A stretch of DNA of 64,000 bases, taken from Methylobacterium sp. J-078 (GTDB lineage Bacteria; Pseudomonadota; Alphaproteobacteria; Rhizobiales; Beijerinckiaceae). Location of the stretch: contig NZ_JAKSYI010000145.1 in assembly GCF_022829285.1 (NCBI RefSeq), forward strand, positions 39,090 to 103,089, given 5' to 3'. The translations under genes and the position numbers were made by a program. The notes below the pieces were generated by a model. That model worked only from the letters and a program-made list of their open reading frames with translations, did no database searches and had not been told where the DNA came from. Within the stretch, counting starts at the first letter, position 1. Every line of letters begins with the position of its first letter. Shown here one piece after another: positions 26,973-34,783 of the stretch.

Positions 26973-27773
26973 ATGCGCCGTCTCGCCCCCCTTCTGCTCG
27001 CCTCCGTCCTTCTGGCCGCCCCAGCCCATGCCGAGCAGGACCTACTCCTGGGCGCCGACATGGGCTCGGCCGCGATGACCAAGGCCGAGATGACGCGGGC
27101 CGACGTCGAAGCGCTGATCGCTAAGGCGGACGGCAAGCCCATCGACCTGTCCGACAAGGCGCTCGCCGGCCTCGACCTGTCGGGCCTGAACCTGAAGGGC
27201 GCGAACCTGCGCACCGCGCGGCTGAACAAGGCCAACCTGCGCGGCGCCGACCTGAGCGGGGCGAACCTGGAGCAGGCCTGGTTCATCAAGGCCGACCTCT
27301 CGGGCGCCAAGCTCGTGGGCGCCAAGATGTTCGGCATCACCGCCCGCGACGCCAACCTCAGCGGGGCCGACCTCAGCCGGTCGATGCCCATCGGCGACTT
27401 CAAGGGCGCGAACATGGCCGGGGCGACGCTAGTCGACCTGAAGGGCGGCGCAGACATCAAGAACCAGTCCATGGGTCTGATGCGGGCCGTGTTCGTCTCG
27501 GTGAACCTGAAAAACGCCAACCTGAAGGGGGCGAACCTCGGTCGCTCGCGACTGGAATACGCCGACCTCACCGACGCCGACCTGACCGACGTGATCCTGA
27601 TGGGCTCCGACCTGTCGGGGGCCAACCTCACCGGCGCGACCGTTGCCGGAGCCGACTTCAAGAACGTTGACGTCACCGCCACCCGGCTCATCGACCTCAA
27701 GGGCCAGGACAGCGCCAAGGACTGGTCCGCCCGCGTGAACGTCGACAGGGCGATCACGCAGGTCTCGAACTGA
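26973..27773 (+). CDS. Exported pentapeptide-repeat protein
   Basis: A 266-residue protein with a signal peptide (MRRLAPLLLASVLLAAPAHA) followed by tandem A(D/N)LxX pentapeptides from about 65 to 250, for example LSGLNLKGANLRTARLNKAN, which build a right-handed square beta-helix. Stretches such as ADLSGANLEQAWF and ADLTDADLTDVILMGSDL are clear. The periplasmic location is unusual compared with DNA-mimic pentapeptide proteins such as MfpA, so a structural or binding role in the envelope is more likely. Start ATG at 26973 with GGGAG in front; an upstream in-frame extension is not supported. The thioredoxin gene follows after about 45 bases. Confidence 0.88.
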   Translation: MRRLAPLLLASVLLAAPAHAEQDLLLGADMGSAAMTKAEMTRADVEALIAKADGKPIDLSDKALAGLDLSGLNLKGANLRTARLNKANLRGADLSGANLEQAWFIKADLSGAKLVGAKMFGITARDANLSGADLSRSMPIGDFKGANMAGATLVDLKGGADIKNQSMGLMRAVFVSVNLKNANLKGANLGRSRLEYADLTDADLTDVILMGSDLSGANLTGATVAGADFKNVDVTATRLIDLKGQDSAKDWSARVNVDRAITQVSN

Positions 27774-27817
27774 GCCTCGACTTCCACCCCCAGCCATCCA
27801 TGACGGGAACTACATCC

Positions 27818-28207
27818 ATGACCACCCGCCGCATCCTGTTCGCCGCCTTCGCCGTCGCCCCCATGCTGTTCGGCACCGTCGCCGGCGCCGCCGAGATGAC
27901 ATACACGCCCGCCGCATTCGAGGCCGCCCAGAAGGCCGGCAAGCCGATCCTGGTGCACATCACCGCCCCGTGGTGCACCACTTGCGCCGCCCAGAAGCCG
28001 ATCATGGCGAAGCTCGAAGCCGACCCGAAGTTCAAGGACCTCCAGGTGTTCGACGTCGACTTCGACAGCCGCAAGGACGTGGTCAAGAAGTTCGGCGCCA
28101 CGATGCAGAGCACGCTCATCACCTTCAAGGGCGAGAAGGAAACCGGGCGCTCGGCCGGCGAAACCAAGCCCGAGGCGATCTCGTCGCTCCTCGACAAGGC
28201 CATCTGA
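27818..28207 (+). CDS. Periplasmic thioredoxin-fold protein
   Basis: A 129-residue exported thioredoxin. The signal peptide is RRILFAAFAVAPMLFGTVAGA. The active site is WCTTC in HITAPWCTTCAAQKPIMAKL, followed by KDLQVFDVDFD. The cis-Pro usually found before the last strand is not obvious: QSTLITFKGEKE has Ser-Thr in that place, which may change its redox behaviour. It lies 6 bases before ccdA, the membrane protein that would pass electrons to it. The ATG at 27818 (GGGA 9 bases upstream) is chosen over 27800. It probably keeps periplasmic thiols or a reductase of the neighbouring oxidant-repair genes reduced. Confidence 0.85.
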   Translation: MTTRRILFAAFAVAPMLFGTVAGAAEMTYTPAAFEAAQKAGKPILVHITAPWCTTCAAQKPIMAKLEADPKFKDLQVFDVDFDSRKDVVKKFGATMQSTLITFKGEKETGRSAGETKPEAISSLLDKAI

Positions 28208-28213
28208 GCCGTC

Positions 28214-28932
28214 ATGGTCACGAGCCTGGGCCTCGCCTTCCTCGCCGGCATCCTCTCGGTGCTGTCCCCCTGCGTGCTGCCGTTGCTGCCGCTGGTGCTC
28301 GGCGCGGCGGCCTCGGATCACAGGCTCGGCCCGGCAGCACTTGCCGCCGGCTTGGCGCTGTCCTTCGTGATCATCGGCCTGTTCGTCGCGACCGTCGGCT
28401 TCGCCATCGGGCTCGACGCCGGCATGTTCCGGACCGGGGCGGCCATCATGCTGATCCTTGTCGGGCTGTTCCTGATGGTCCCGGCGGCCCGACGCGGCTG
28501 GCGGTCGCCGCCGGCCCGATGAGCAACTGGACAGAAAACCGGTTCGGCGGCTTCTCGACCACCGGCCTGCTCGGCCAGTTCGGCATCGGCCTACTCCTCG
28601 GCGCGGTCTGGAGCCCCTGCGTCGGTCCGACCCTTGGGGCTGCATCCCTGCTCGCCTCGCAAGGACGCGACCTCGGGGTCGTCGCCCTGACCATGCTGCT
28701 GTTCGGTGTAGGTGCCGCCCTACCGCTATTGCTGCTCGGCACCGTATCACGCGAGGTGCTGATGCGCTGGCGGGACCGGATAATGGGTCTGGGCAAGAGG
28801 CTGAAGGCGGCGCTTGGATTGATCCTGGTCGTCACCGGCGTGACCATCGTGCTCGGTTACGAGAAGGTGCTGGAGATAGGTCTAGTAAACGCTTCGCCGG
28901 CTTGGCTGACGGACCTGACGACGAGGATCTGA
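28214..28932 (+). pseudogene. ccdA: CcdA-type thiol-disulfide transporter, frameshifted
   Basis: An inner-membrane electron-transfer protein of the CcdA/DsbD-gamma family split into two frames. The first part (28214-28522) holds helix 1 with LSPCVLPLLPLVLG (first redox Cys). The second part, in the next frame to 28932, reads AVAAGPMSNWTENRFGGFST, then LLGAVWSPCVGPTLGAASLL (second redox Cys), and ends LGYEKVLEIG. The break is near 28484-28492. The total length (719) needs one added base to restore a single frame, so one nucleotide is missing. Both Cys are intact and the sequence is otherwise undamaged, so a sequencing error or a very recent mutation is as likely as real loss. Confidence 0.82.
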
Positions 28933-29476
28933 GCCCTTAAGCCATATCTGTCGAACGAATGTCTGCAACTGTGGTGCACTGACCGGAAGCGGACTAGCAG
29001 GAACCCACTCTGTCGGGTCGTAGGGCGGACTGGCGGCTCGCGACCGGACCTTGCCGTTTAAGCTACCCTACGCCATCCGCCGAAAGCGGTCGTTCGTCGC
29101 TCCGTGATGTCGGCAGCAGCGCCACGTCTGCGGGCCTTCGCCTGCAAGCAGGAGATGGGCTGCCTCCGGTGCAGCCGTGAGCCCTGATGCGAATGGCCTC
29201 GATGGCGTCTGGTCGAAGTCGCCCACTCGTCCAAGGTCGAGATCCGGCTCGGCGGCTTCCTGCCGGGGGGGGCTGAAACTTCTCGGGGACCGACTCCGTA
29301 TCAATAGCCGAGGATAGGATCGCGCCCAGGCCAAAAGCCTTGATTTGAGCGCGGAATATCTTTTGCTTAATTATCATAGTATAGGAAAGTAATTATTTAA
29401 TTTTTAGGAACAGCGATACAATCATGATGTTGTAGTGTGGGTTGGATAAGATGTTCACCTCCACAGGAGATCCTAC
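28933..29476. other. 544-base gap, repeat remnant and AT-rich promoter
   Basis: The first part is GC-rich and contains CGAAAGCGGTCGTTCG at about 29081, a motif also seen in altered form near 31799 and 34266 on the same strand, so it is probably an old repeat. The last 100 bases (29375-29430) are AT-rich and hold the likely promoter of the methionine-rich protein gene. No protein gene is supported. Confidence 0.45.
29407..29433 (+). promoter_or_regulatory. Possible ECF-sigma promoter for methionine-rich protein
   Basis: GGAAC at 29407-29411 is followed after 17 bases by GTTGT. GGAAC is the common -35 element of ECF-dependent promoters, and an ECF sigma factor gene lies 3.3 kb downstream. The start codon at 29477 would be about 40 bases after the expected transcription start. 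It rests on a single site with a weak -10, so this is a suggestion only. Confidence 0.35.
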
Positions 29477-29710
29477 ATGAAGAAGTTCACTCTTGCGCTG
29501 ACCGCCTTGACCGCTCTCGGCGGCATCGCCCTCGCCGCCGGTTCGGCCACGGCCGCCCCGATGTCCGTCAACGGCATGCAGTCCGAGAGCGGCGTCACCC
29601 AGGTCCGCATGGACCGCGGCGAGCGGATGATGATGAAGAAGCGCATGATGCGGAAGAACATGATGAAGCGCCGCATGATGAAGAAGCGGATGATGAACCG
29701 CGGGATGTGA
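29477..29710 (+). CDS. Exported methionine-rich pentapeptide-repeat protein (MrpX-like)
   Basis: A 77-residue exported protein. The signal peptide is MKKFTLALTALTALGGIALA with a cut after SATAA at about 27. The mature 50 residues contain 15 Met. Residues 52-76 are five tandem pentapeptides of the form MMxxx with basic x (MMKKR, MMRKN, MMKRR, MMKKR, MMNRG). In Azospira a periplasmic Met-rich peptide, MrpX, is oxidised by hypochlorite and reduced again by a YedY-type reductase; here the next two genes encode a cytochrome b561-like protein and a sulfite-oxidase-fold molybdoenzyme, so the same role is inferred. Copper binding through Met is an alternative. The AGGAG site (about 29465) is good and the start is clear. 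Confidence 0.85.
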   Translation: MKKFTLALTALTALGGIALAAGSATAAPMSVNGMQSESGVTQVRMDRGERMMMKKRMMRKNMMKRRMMKKRMMNRGM

Positions 29711-29786
29711 TCCCAAGCGCCATGCGCTTTCGGAGGCCCCGACATGGGGCCTCCACCCCGATGGCCATGACTTCAAGGAAGACCGT

Positions 29787-30668
29787 TTGGCTCGAACCTA
29801 CCTGACCCGTTCCGCGCCCGAGACCGGCGAGGTCGAGCGCCGTCGTTGGATGTTCCGGCACCCCGCCGTCATCCGCGTCACGCACTGGGTCAACGCGGTC
29901 TGCCTGCTGGTCCTGCTCATGAGCGGCCTGCAGATCTTCAACGCCCATCCGGCTCTGTACTGGGGCAACGTCTCGACCTTCGATACGCCGCTGATGGCGA
30001 TGTCCTCCACCGAGGACGACCCGCCCAAGGGCGTCACCACGATCTTCGGAACGACCTTCGACACCACCGGCTGGCTCGGCTCCTCGGTCGGTGCGAACGG
30101 CGAGCCGGCCGACCGTGGCTTCCCGGCCTGGACGACCCTGCCGAGCGACCAGGACCTCACCGGCGGTCGTAGCTGGCACTTCTTCTTCGCCTGGGCCTTC
30201 GTCCTGAATGGGCTCGCCTACCTCCTCTACGGGTTGGTCAGCGGACAGCTTCGGTTCCGGGTGATCCCGTCGCGCGACCAAGTCCGGCACTTCGGCGCGT
30301 CAGTGTGGGAGCACCTGACGCTGCGCTTCCCCCAGGGCGACGAGGCCAAGCGCTACAACGTCATCCAGAAGCTCACCTACCTCGTCGTGTTGTTCGTGCT
30401 CCTGCCGGTTCAGGTGCTGGCTGGGCTCGCGATGTCGCCGGCGATGAACGCGGCCTTCCCGTTCCTGCTGACCCTGTTCGACGGGCGCCAGTCTGCCCGT
30501 ACGATTCACTTCGTCGTGGCGGCGCTGCTGGTCCTGTTCGTCGTCGTGCACGTCGCACTCGTCCTGCTCTCCGGGTTCTGGAACAACATGCGCGGCATGC
30601 TCACCGGCTGGTTCGTGATCGAGCGCAAGGTCGAGCCGGTCGCCGTCGCCGCGGAGCCCCGGTCATGA
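29787..30668 (+). CDS. Cytochrome b561-type membrane subunit (YedZ1-like)
   Basis: A 293-residue membrane protein of the cytochrome b/b6 (Ni-hydrogenase/b561) family. Helices are visible at VIRVTHWVNAVCLLVLLMSG, WHFFFAWAFVLNGLAYLLYG, LTYLVVLFVLLPVQVLAGLA and TIHFVVAALLVLFVVVHVALVLL. The His residues in them (THW, SWHFF, IHFVV, VHVAL) are candidate heme b ligands. It would pass quinol electrons to the partner molybdoenzyme, whose gene overlaps its stop by ATGA. The start is TTG at 29787: AAGGA lies 7 bases before it, and no in-frame ATG lies nearby upstream. It belongs with the Met-rich protein gene 77 bases upstream. Confidence 0.88.
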   Translation: MARTYLTRSAPETGEVERRRWMFRHPAVIRVTHWVNAVCLLVLLMSGLQIFNAHPALYWGNVSTFDTPLMAMSSTEDDPPKGVTTIFGTTFDTTGWLGSSVGANGEPADRGFPAWTTLPSDQDLTGGRSWHFFFAWAFVLNGLAYLLYGLVSGQLRFRVIPSRDQVRHFGASVWEHLTLRFPQGDEAKRYNVIQKLTYLVVLFVLLPVQVLAGLAMSPAMNAAFPFLLTLFDGRQSARTIHFVVAALLVLFVVVHVALVLLSGFWNNMRGMLTGWFVIERKVEPVAVAAEPRS

Positions 30669-31591
30669 ACTCCCTTCCGAGTCGACGTGCCCTCCTAACG
30701 GGAGCGTCCGCCACGGCCGCGGCGGCCATGCTCGGCGGGTGCGACCGCCTAGGCAACGCTGACTGGTTCCAGCGCACGCTCAAGACCGGCGAGGACGCCA
30801 ACCTGTTCGTCCAACGCCTGCTCCTGACCGACCGGACGCTGGCGCCGGAATACGCCGAGTCCGACATCTCGCCGTGGTTCAAGCCGAACGGCACCGAGGA
30901 TCCGCCGGACAAAGACTACAAGGCCCTGGCGAAGGGCAAGTTCGCCAAGTACCACCTTGAGGTCGGCGGCCTCGTGGAGGTACCCTTCCGGCTGTCCCTG
31001 GCCGAGCTTCGCACGCTTCCCGCCCGCACCCAGGTCACCCGGCACGATTGCGTCGAGGGCTGGAGCGCCATTGGCAAATGGACCGGCGTGCCGCTCGCCG
31101 ACCTCCTGTCCCGCGCCAAGCTGAAGCCCGAGGCGCGCTACGTGGTGTTTCATTGCGCGGACACCATGGACCAGGGCAGTGCGCTCGAAGGCGGCGGAGA
31201 CGGTGAGGATGCCGACGAGGCGCCCCCCGCCGGCAATACCAACCCGGCCATGACCAAGCAGTCGGGCGGAGGGGAGAGTAGGAAGGATTCCGGCGGCCAA
31301 CAGGCGCCGGAGGACACCGCGGCCAGCGGCGGGACGTCCGTCCGGTACTACGAGAGTATCGACCTCGTGGACGCGTTCCACCCGCAGACGATCCTCGCCT
31401 ACGACATGAACGGCAAGGCGCTTCCTATCGCGAACGGCGCCCCGCTGCGCCTACGGGTCGAACGCAACCTCGGCTACAAGCAGGCCAAGTACGTAATGCG
31501 CATCGAGGTGGTCGAGAGCTTCGCCCATTTTGGCGAGGGCAAGGGTGGCTACTGGGAGGACCAGGGCTACGCTTGGTATGCGGGCATCTGA
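30665..31591 (+). CDS. Sulfite-oxidase-fold molybdoenzyme (YedY1/MsrP-like)
   Basis: A 308-residue exported molybdopterin oxidoreductase. The N-terminus has a twin-arginine signal (SRRALLTGAS..., R7 R8) with a lipobox-like LGGC at 23-26. The molybdenum-binding Cys is C129 in RHDCVEGWSAIGKWTGVPL. The second half has FHPQTILAYDMNGKALP and GAPLRLRVERNLGYKQAKYV, both typical of the SUOX fold. Residues about 175-224 form a Gly/Asp/Ser-rich insert that YedY itself lacks. In Azospira the homologue repairs methionine sulfoxide in MrpX. Here the gene overlaps the cytochrome b gene (ATGA) and lies just after the Met-rich gene. Generic oxidoreductase activity on another S- or N-oxide is possible. Confidence 0.87.
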   Translation: MNSLPSRRALLTGASATAAAAMLGGCDRLGNADWFQRTLKTGEDANLFVQRLLLTDRTLAPEYAESDISPWFKPNGTEDPPDKDYKALAKGKFAKYHLEVGGLVEVPFRLSLAELRTLPARTQVTRHDCVEGWSAIGKWTGVPLADLLSRAKLKPEARYVVFHCADTMDQGSALEGGGDGEDADEAPPAGNTNPAMTKQSGGGESRKDSGGQQAPEDTAASGGTSVRYYESIDLVDAFHPQTILAYDMNGKALPIANGAPLRLRVERNLGYKQAKYVMRIEVVESFAHFGEGKGGYWEDQGYAWYAGI

Positions 31592-31908
31592 GCCGCTCGC
31601 GTGCAGCCGGCTTCGAAAGGTGAACTCGATCAACATCTTACGGGCGGCGGCGGACAATGAAAACCTGGCCGATCAGAATGGCTGTTAGCCCCATTCTCCG
31701 TCCAGAAGCGGACGGGCAGAACCCCACCCGACACGGTTGTAGCGCGGACGGGCAGGTACCGACCCAACCGCGTCGTAACCGACTGCCTGAGTGGCTCTCG
31801 AAAGCGGACAGTCGTTGGAGGACGAAAATACCTGAGTTCCGCTGCATCCGATCATTCGGCTCATGGCTAGCACTCTTGATGCCGCCTTCGCGGCAGATGG
31901 AGAACGCC
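31592..31908. other. 317-base gap with degenerate short repeats
   Basis: Two copies of GCGGACGGGCAG followed by CC.ACCC.AC occur at about 31708 and 31744, and a similar block is seen near 34180-34230. CGAAAGCGGACAGTCG follows at 31799. These look like remnants of a short interspersed repeat. Upstream in-frame extension of the next gene through this region is not supported. No gene is called. Confidence 0.4.
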
Positions 31909-32688
31909 ATGCGACTGAGCCTCATCGCCGTTACCCTGCTGGCTGGCACCTGCCTTGGAACCGCCGCGCGTGCCGAGACCGTTGCGGCACTCGTCGGCGA
32001 TGCCACGCTGGCGCATGTCGACACGGCCGCGAAGAAGGTCACCAAGACGGTGACGATCACCGGGATCGGCGGCAGCGTCCTCGGCATCGACGTGCGGCCG
32101 GCCGACGGCATGCTCTACGCCGTGATCTCGGATGGCAGCGTCGTCACGATCGATCCGATGTCCGGCAAGGCCACCGCCAAGTCGAAGCTCGACACGATGC
32201 TGGCTGCCGGCACCGCGGCGACGGTCGATTTCAATCCCGTCGCCGACCGCCTGCGCATCATCGGCTCGGACGGCACCAACCTTCGCGCCAATGTCGATGA
32301 CGGCAAGGTGACGAAGGACGGCCAGCTCAAGTTTGCCGAGACCGACACCATGAAGGGCAAGACCCCGAAGGTGACGGCTGGCGCCTACACCAATGCCTTC
32401 AAGGGCACGAAGGAGACGGCCCTGTTCGACATCGACGCTGCTGGCGCGCTGCTGAAGCAGGCTCCGCCGAACGACGGCATCCTGAACACCGTCGGCATGC
32501 TCGGCATGTCGGGCGAGGCCGTGGCCTTCGACATCCTGTCCGATGGCCAGGGCGGGAACCAGGCCTGGGCAATGGCCGGCGACACGCTCTACAAGGTGGA
32601 TCTCGCCACCGGGAAGGGCGAGATGGCCGCCAAGATCGCTGGCGTGTCCGGCAAGGTCCGTGACATCGCCATTCTCCCCAAGATGTAG
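31909..32688 (+). CDS. Exported DUF4394 protein
   Basis: A 259-residue exported protein. The signal peptide is MRLSLIAVTLLAGTCLGTAARA. The rest matches DUF4394, a beta-propeller-like family, with VLGIDVRPADGMLYAVISDG, TVDFNPVADRLRIIGSDGTNLR, the repeat-like TNAFKGTKETALFDIDA, and QAWAMAGDTLYKVDLATG. Function is unknown in the family; it often neighbours ECF sigma/anti-sigma pairs (recalled). Here the sigma gene starts 60 bases downstream, so the three genes may be one unit and the protein a member of the sigma regulon. The ATG at 31909 with GGAGA upstream is chosen; an upstream ATG at 31900 (MENAM...) is possible. Confidence 0.87.
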   Translation: MRLSLIAVTLLAGTCLGTAARAETVAALVGDATLAHVDTAAKKVTKTVTITGIGGSVLGIDVRPADGMLYAVISDGSVVTIDPMSGKATAKSKLDTMLAAGTAATVDFNPVADRLRIIGSDGTNLRANVDDGKVTKDGQLKFAETDTMKGKTPKVTAGAYTNAFKGTKETALFDIDAAGALLKQAPPNDGILNTVGMLGMSGEAVAFDILSDGQGGNQAWAMAGDTLYKVDLATGKGEMAAKIAGVSGKVRDIAILPKM

Positions 32689-32748
32689 CATCGCTCCGCC
32701 ACTACGGGACCGGCCCGGCGGCCGGTCCTTCCGATCGCCGGGAGGGTC

Positions 32749-33288
32749 ATGGAGCCGTTCGATCACGCCTCCGAGCTGGAAGGCTGCGCCCGTGGGGATC
32801 CGGCGTCGCTGCGGCGTCTCTACGACCATGAGGCCGGGTTCCTGCTCGCCGTCGCGCTCAGGATCGTGCGGCGGCGTGATGTTGCGGCCGATGTCCTGCA
32901 CGATGCCATCATGGATATCTGGGAGCGCGCCGGCACCTTCGACCGCAGCCGCGGCGCGGGCCGTGCCTGGATCACCAGCATCGTGCGGCACCGCGCGCTC
33001 AAACACATCCGGGTCGTCGGCCGGGAGACGGACCTCGACGCGGCCGCGGCGACAGAGATCGCGGACGACGCGCCCGATCCATTCGCCATCCTGGCGACAT
33101 CGCAGGACGGGAGACGCCTCCATGGTTGCCTTGCGCAGCTTGGCGCAGAAAGGCGGGCGGTGATCCTGCTCGCCTATGTCGATGGACTGTCGCAGTCCGA
33201 GATCGCCGAGCGACTGGGGACACCGCTCGGGACCGTGAAGGCATGGGTCCGCCGCAGCCTCATCGCCTTAAAGGATTGCCTGTCATGA
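32749..33288 (+). CDS. ECF sigma factor, SigK-like
   Basis: A 179-residue extracytoplasmic-function sigma factor. Region 2 has LYDHEAGFLLAVALRIVRRR and ADVLHDAIMDIWERAGTFD for -10 binding; region 4 has AVILLAYVDGLSQSEIAERL and GTPLGTVKAWVRRSLIALK for -35 binding. There is no extra C-terminal domain. Start ATG at 32749 with GGAGG 5 bases upstream. The stop overlaps the anti-sigma start (ATGA), so the two are co-translated. The context (molybdoenzyme, Met-rich protein, DUF4394) suggests it answers oxidants in the envelope, as SigF does in Azospira. Confidence 0.92.
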   Translation: MEPFDHASELEGCARGDPASLRRLYDHEAGFLLAVALRIVRRRDVAADVLHDAIMDIWERAGTFDRSRGAGRAWITSIVRHRALKHIRVVGRETDLDAAAATEIADDAPDPFAILATSQDGRRLHGCLAQLGAERRAVILLAYVDGLSQSEIAERLGTPLGTVKAWVRRSLIALKDCLS

Positions 33289-34052
33289 TCCCGAGTCAGC
33301 CGGAAGACCGCGACGTCCTGGCGGGCGAATACGTCCTGGGTTTGCTCGACCCGGCAGCCACGGCGGCGGTCGAGCGGGCCCTGGGTTCGGATGCAGATCT
33401 GGCCCGCCGCATCGCCTTCTGGGAAGAGCGGCTGCTGCCGGCCTCCGCGGTCCTCGGGAAGGCCGATGTCGAGCCGGCACAATGGGCGCGGATCGAGCAG
33501 GCCCTCGCGACACGCCGGCAGGCGCTCGGCCCGACCACGGCTCCCGCCCTCACACGGCCGCGAGGCGGGATGTTGAGGGCGGCGTGGCGGAGCCCTGCGC
33601 TTTGGCGGGCCACCACGGGGCTCGCTACGGCCGCCGCGATCCTTCTGGCGATCCTGCCGAGCCGCGTCTCGGTGCCGGCCGAGAGCCCGACGCGGTACTA
33701 CGCGATCCTGCAGAGCCGCGACGCCTCCGGGCAGGAGAGCGGGCCGGGATGGCTCATCCAAGTTGCCCAGAACGGCACCGTGCGGTCCCTGCCGCTGGCT
33801 GATGTGCGGCCAGGAAGCGGACGCGCATTGCAACTTTGGACCCTGTGGGATCAGGCCCGCGGTCCGGTCTCCCTCGGCGTGCTGCCCCCGGGTGGAGCGA
33901 TCCGACTGCCGCCGGAGCGGCTTGAAGCCATCGGCGACGGGCAGCTTTTTGAGATCACGCTAGAACCCGAGGCGGGCTCTCCCATCGGTCGCCCGACGGG
34001 CCGGATCCTGTTCATCGGCCGCGCGAAGGGGGCTGCGACGCAGGCTCTGTAG
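33285..34052 (+). CDS. Membrane anti-sigma factor, RskA-like
   Basis: A 255-residue partner of the ECF sigma factor. A cytoplasmic N-terminal part (DVLAGEYVLGLLDPAATAAV, the classical anti-sigma-K motif) binds the sigma factor. One membrane helix is at about 103-122 (WRATTGLATAAAILLAILPS), and the periplasmic RskA domain has YYAILQSRDASGQ, GRALQLWTLWDQARGPVSLG and LFEITLEPEAGSP. No Cys or His cluster is seen in the N-terminal part, so it is not a ZAS-type redox switch. Release probably needs proteolysis or oxidation of the periplasmic part. This is a different family from the NrsF anti-sigma of Azospira. Overlaps the sigma gene by ATGA. Confidence 0.9.
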   Translation: MIPSQPEDRDVLAGEYVLGLLDPAATAAVERALGSDADLARRIAFWEERLLPASAVLGKADVEPAQWARIEQALATRRQALGPTTAPALTRPRGGMLRAAWRSPALWRATTGLATAAAILLAILPSRVSVPAESPTRYYAILQSRDASGQESGPGWLIQVAQNGTVRSLPLADVRPGSGRALQLWTLWDQARGPVSLGVLPPGGAIRLPPERLEAIGDGQLFEITLEPEAGSPIGRPTGRILFIGRAKGAATQAL

Positions 34053-34466
34053 CGGGGCGATCGAGGTACTCGAAGGAGTTCATTCGTGTTCGAGGCGAGC
34101 TTTTTTAACTCACCGCCGTGATTGCTCTCGCATTCTGATCACAAGCGAACCAACGCACATTCACCCGATCCTATGGCGGACGGACCGGTCCCAACCCAGC
34201 TCAGACATGCAGCGGACGGGCTGGATCCGACTCAACCTCGCCGCTCAAGGCAACTTGCGCTGGGTCCGAAAGTGGTCGTTCGCCAACAGCAGTTCTCGGA
34301 CCAGAGGGCCAATATCGGCCGTCGTTCGCTGCTGCGATGGCGAGGCCGGCGGGCACCACGGCGTCTTGGAGTTGGGCTCCCGTACCCGGCCACGGCCGCC
34401 GGTCTCGCCGTAGCCGGTTGCGGCGATGAGCGTTCGCAAGGCGCATCGGATGCCCTGGACAACCGA
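34053..34466. other. 414-base gap with repeat remnant
   Basis: It contains GCGGACGGGCTGGATCCGAC (about 34208), CGAAAGTGGTCGTTCG (34267) and an upstream GCGGACGGACCGG copy, related to sequences at 31708-31814 and 29081. Frames on the minus strand are low in coding signal. It may be an eroded insertion or an interspersed repeat. Confidence 0.4.
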
Positions 34467-34691
34467 TCATGACCGGGATGACGACACCGTCGACATCGGT
34501 TCGGACGCGATGTGCCGCGGAAGGCCGGCATGGGCGCGCAACTCGGCGATCTCGGCTTCGATCCGGGATAAACGTCGGTCGATAATGTCGCCTTCGGTCG
34601 TGGCCAATGCCTCTTCGAGTTCGCCGAGCCTCGTCCAAAAGCGTCGCCATGTCGTTGGCGAGAACAGGCTGCGTGCCGTATATCCGGTCAT
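34467..34691 (-). CDS. Small coiled-coil-like protein, unknown
   Basis: A 74-residue protein that starts MTGYTARSLFSPTTWRRFW and continues with a heptad-like helix (LGELEEALATTEGDIIDRRL then SRIEAEIAELRAHAG). It has no Cys, no signal and no known domain. A good GAGAGGGG ribosome binding site precedes the ATG at 34691. It stands alone on the minus strand, downstream of the MDR/TetR region. The coding signal (GC in third positions, ribosome binding site) supports a real gene, but the product is unrecognised. Confidence 0.55.
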   Translation of the reverse strand: MTGYTARSLFSPTTWRRFWTRLGELEEALATTEGDIIDRRLSRIEAEIAELRAHAGLPRHIASEPMSTVSSSRS

Positions 34692-34783
34692 GTCATAACC
34701 CCTCTCTTGCCGGCATGTAGCCGTCAGGCTTTCGGAGCCTTCCGCGTGCAAGCGCCTTGTGAAGCGATATGCAAGAGGCGGAG

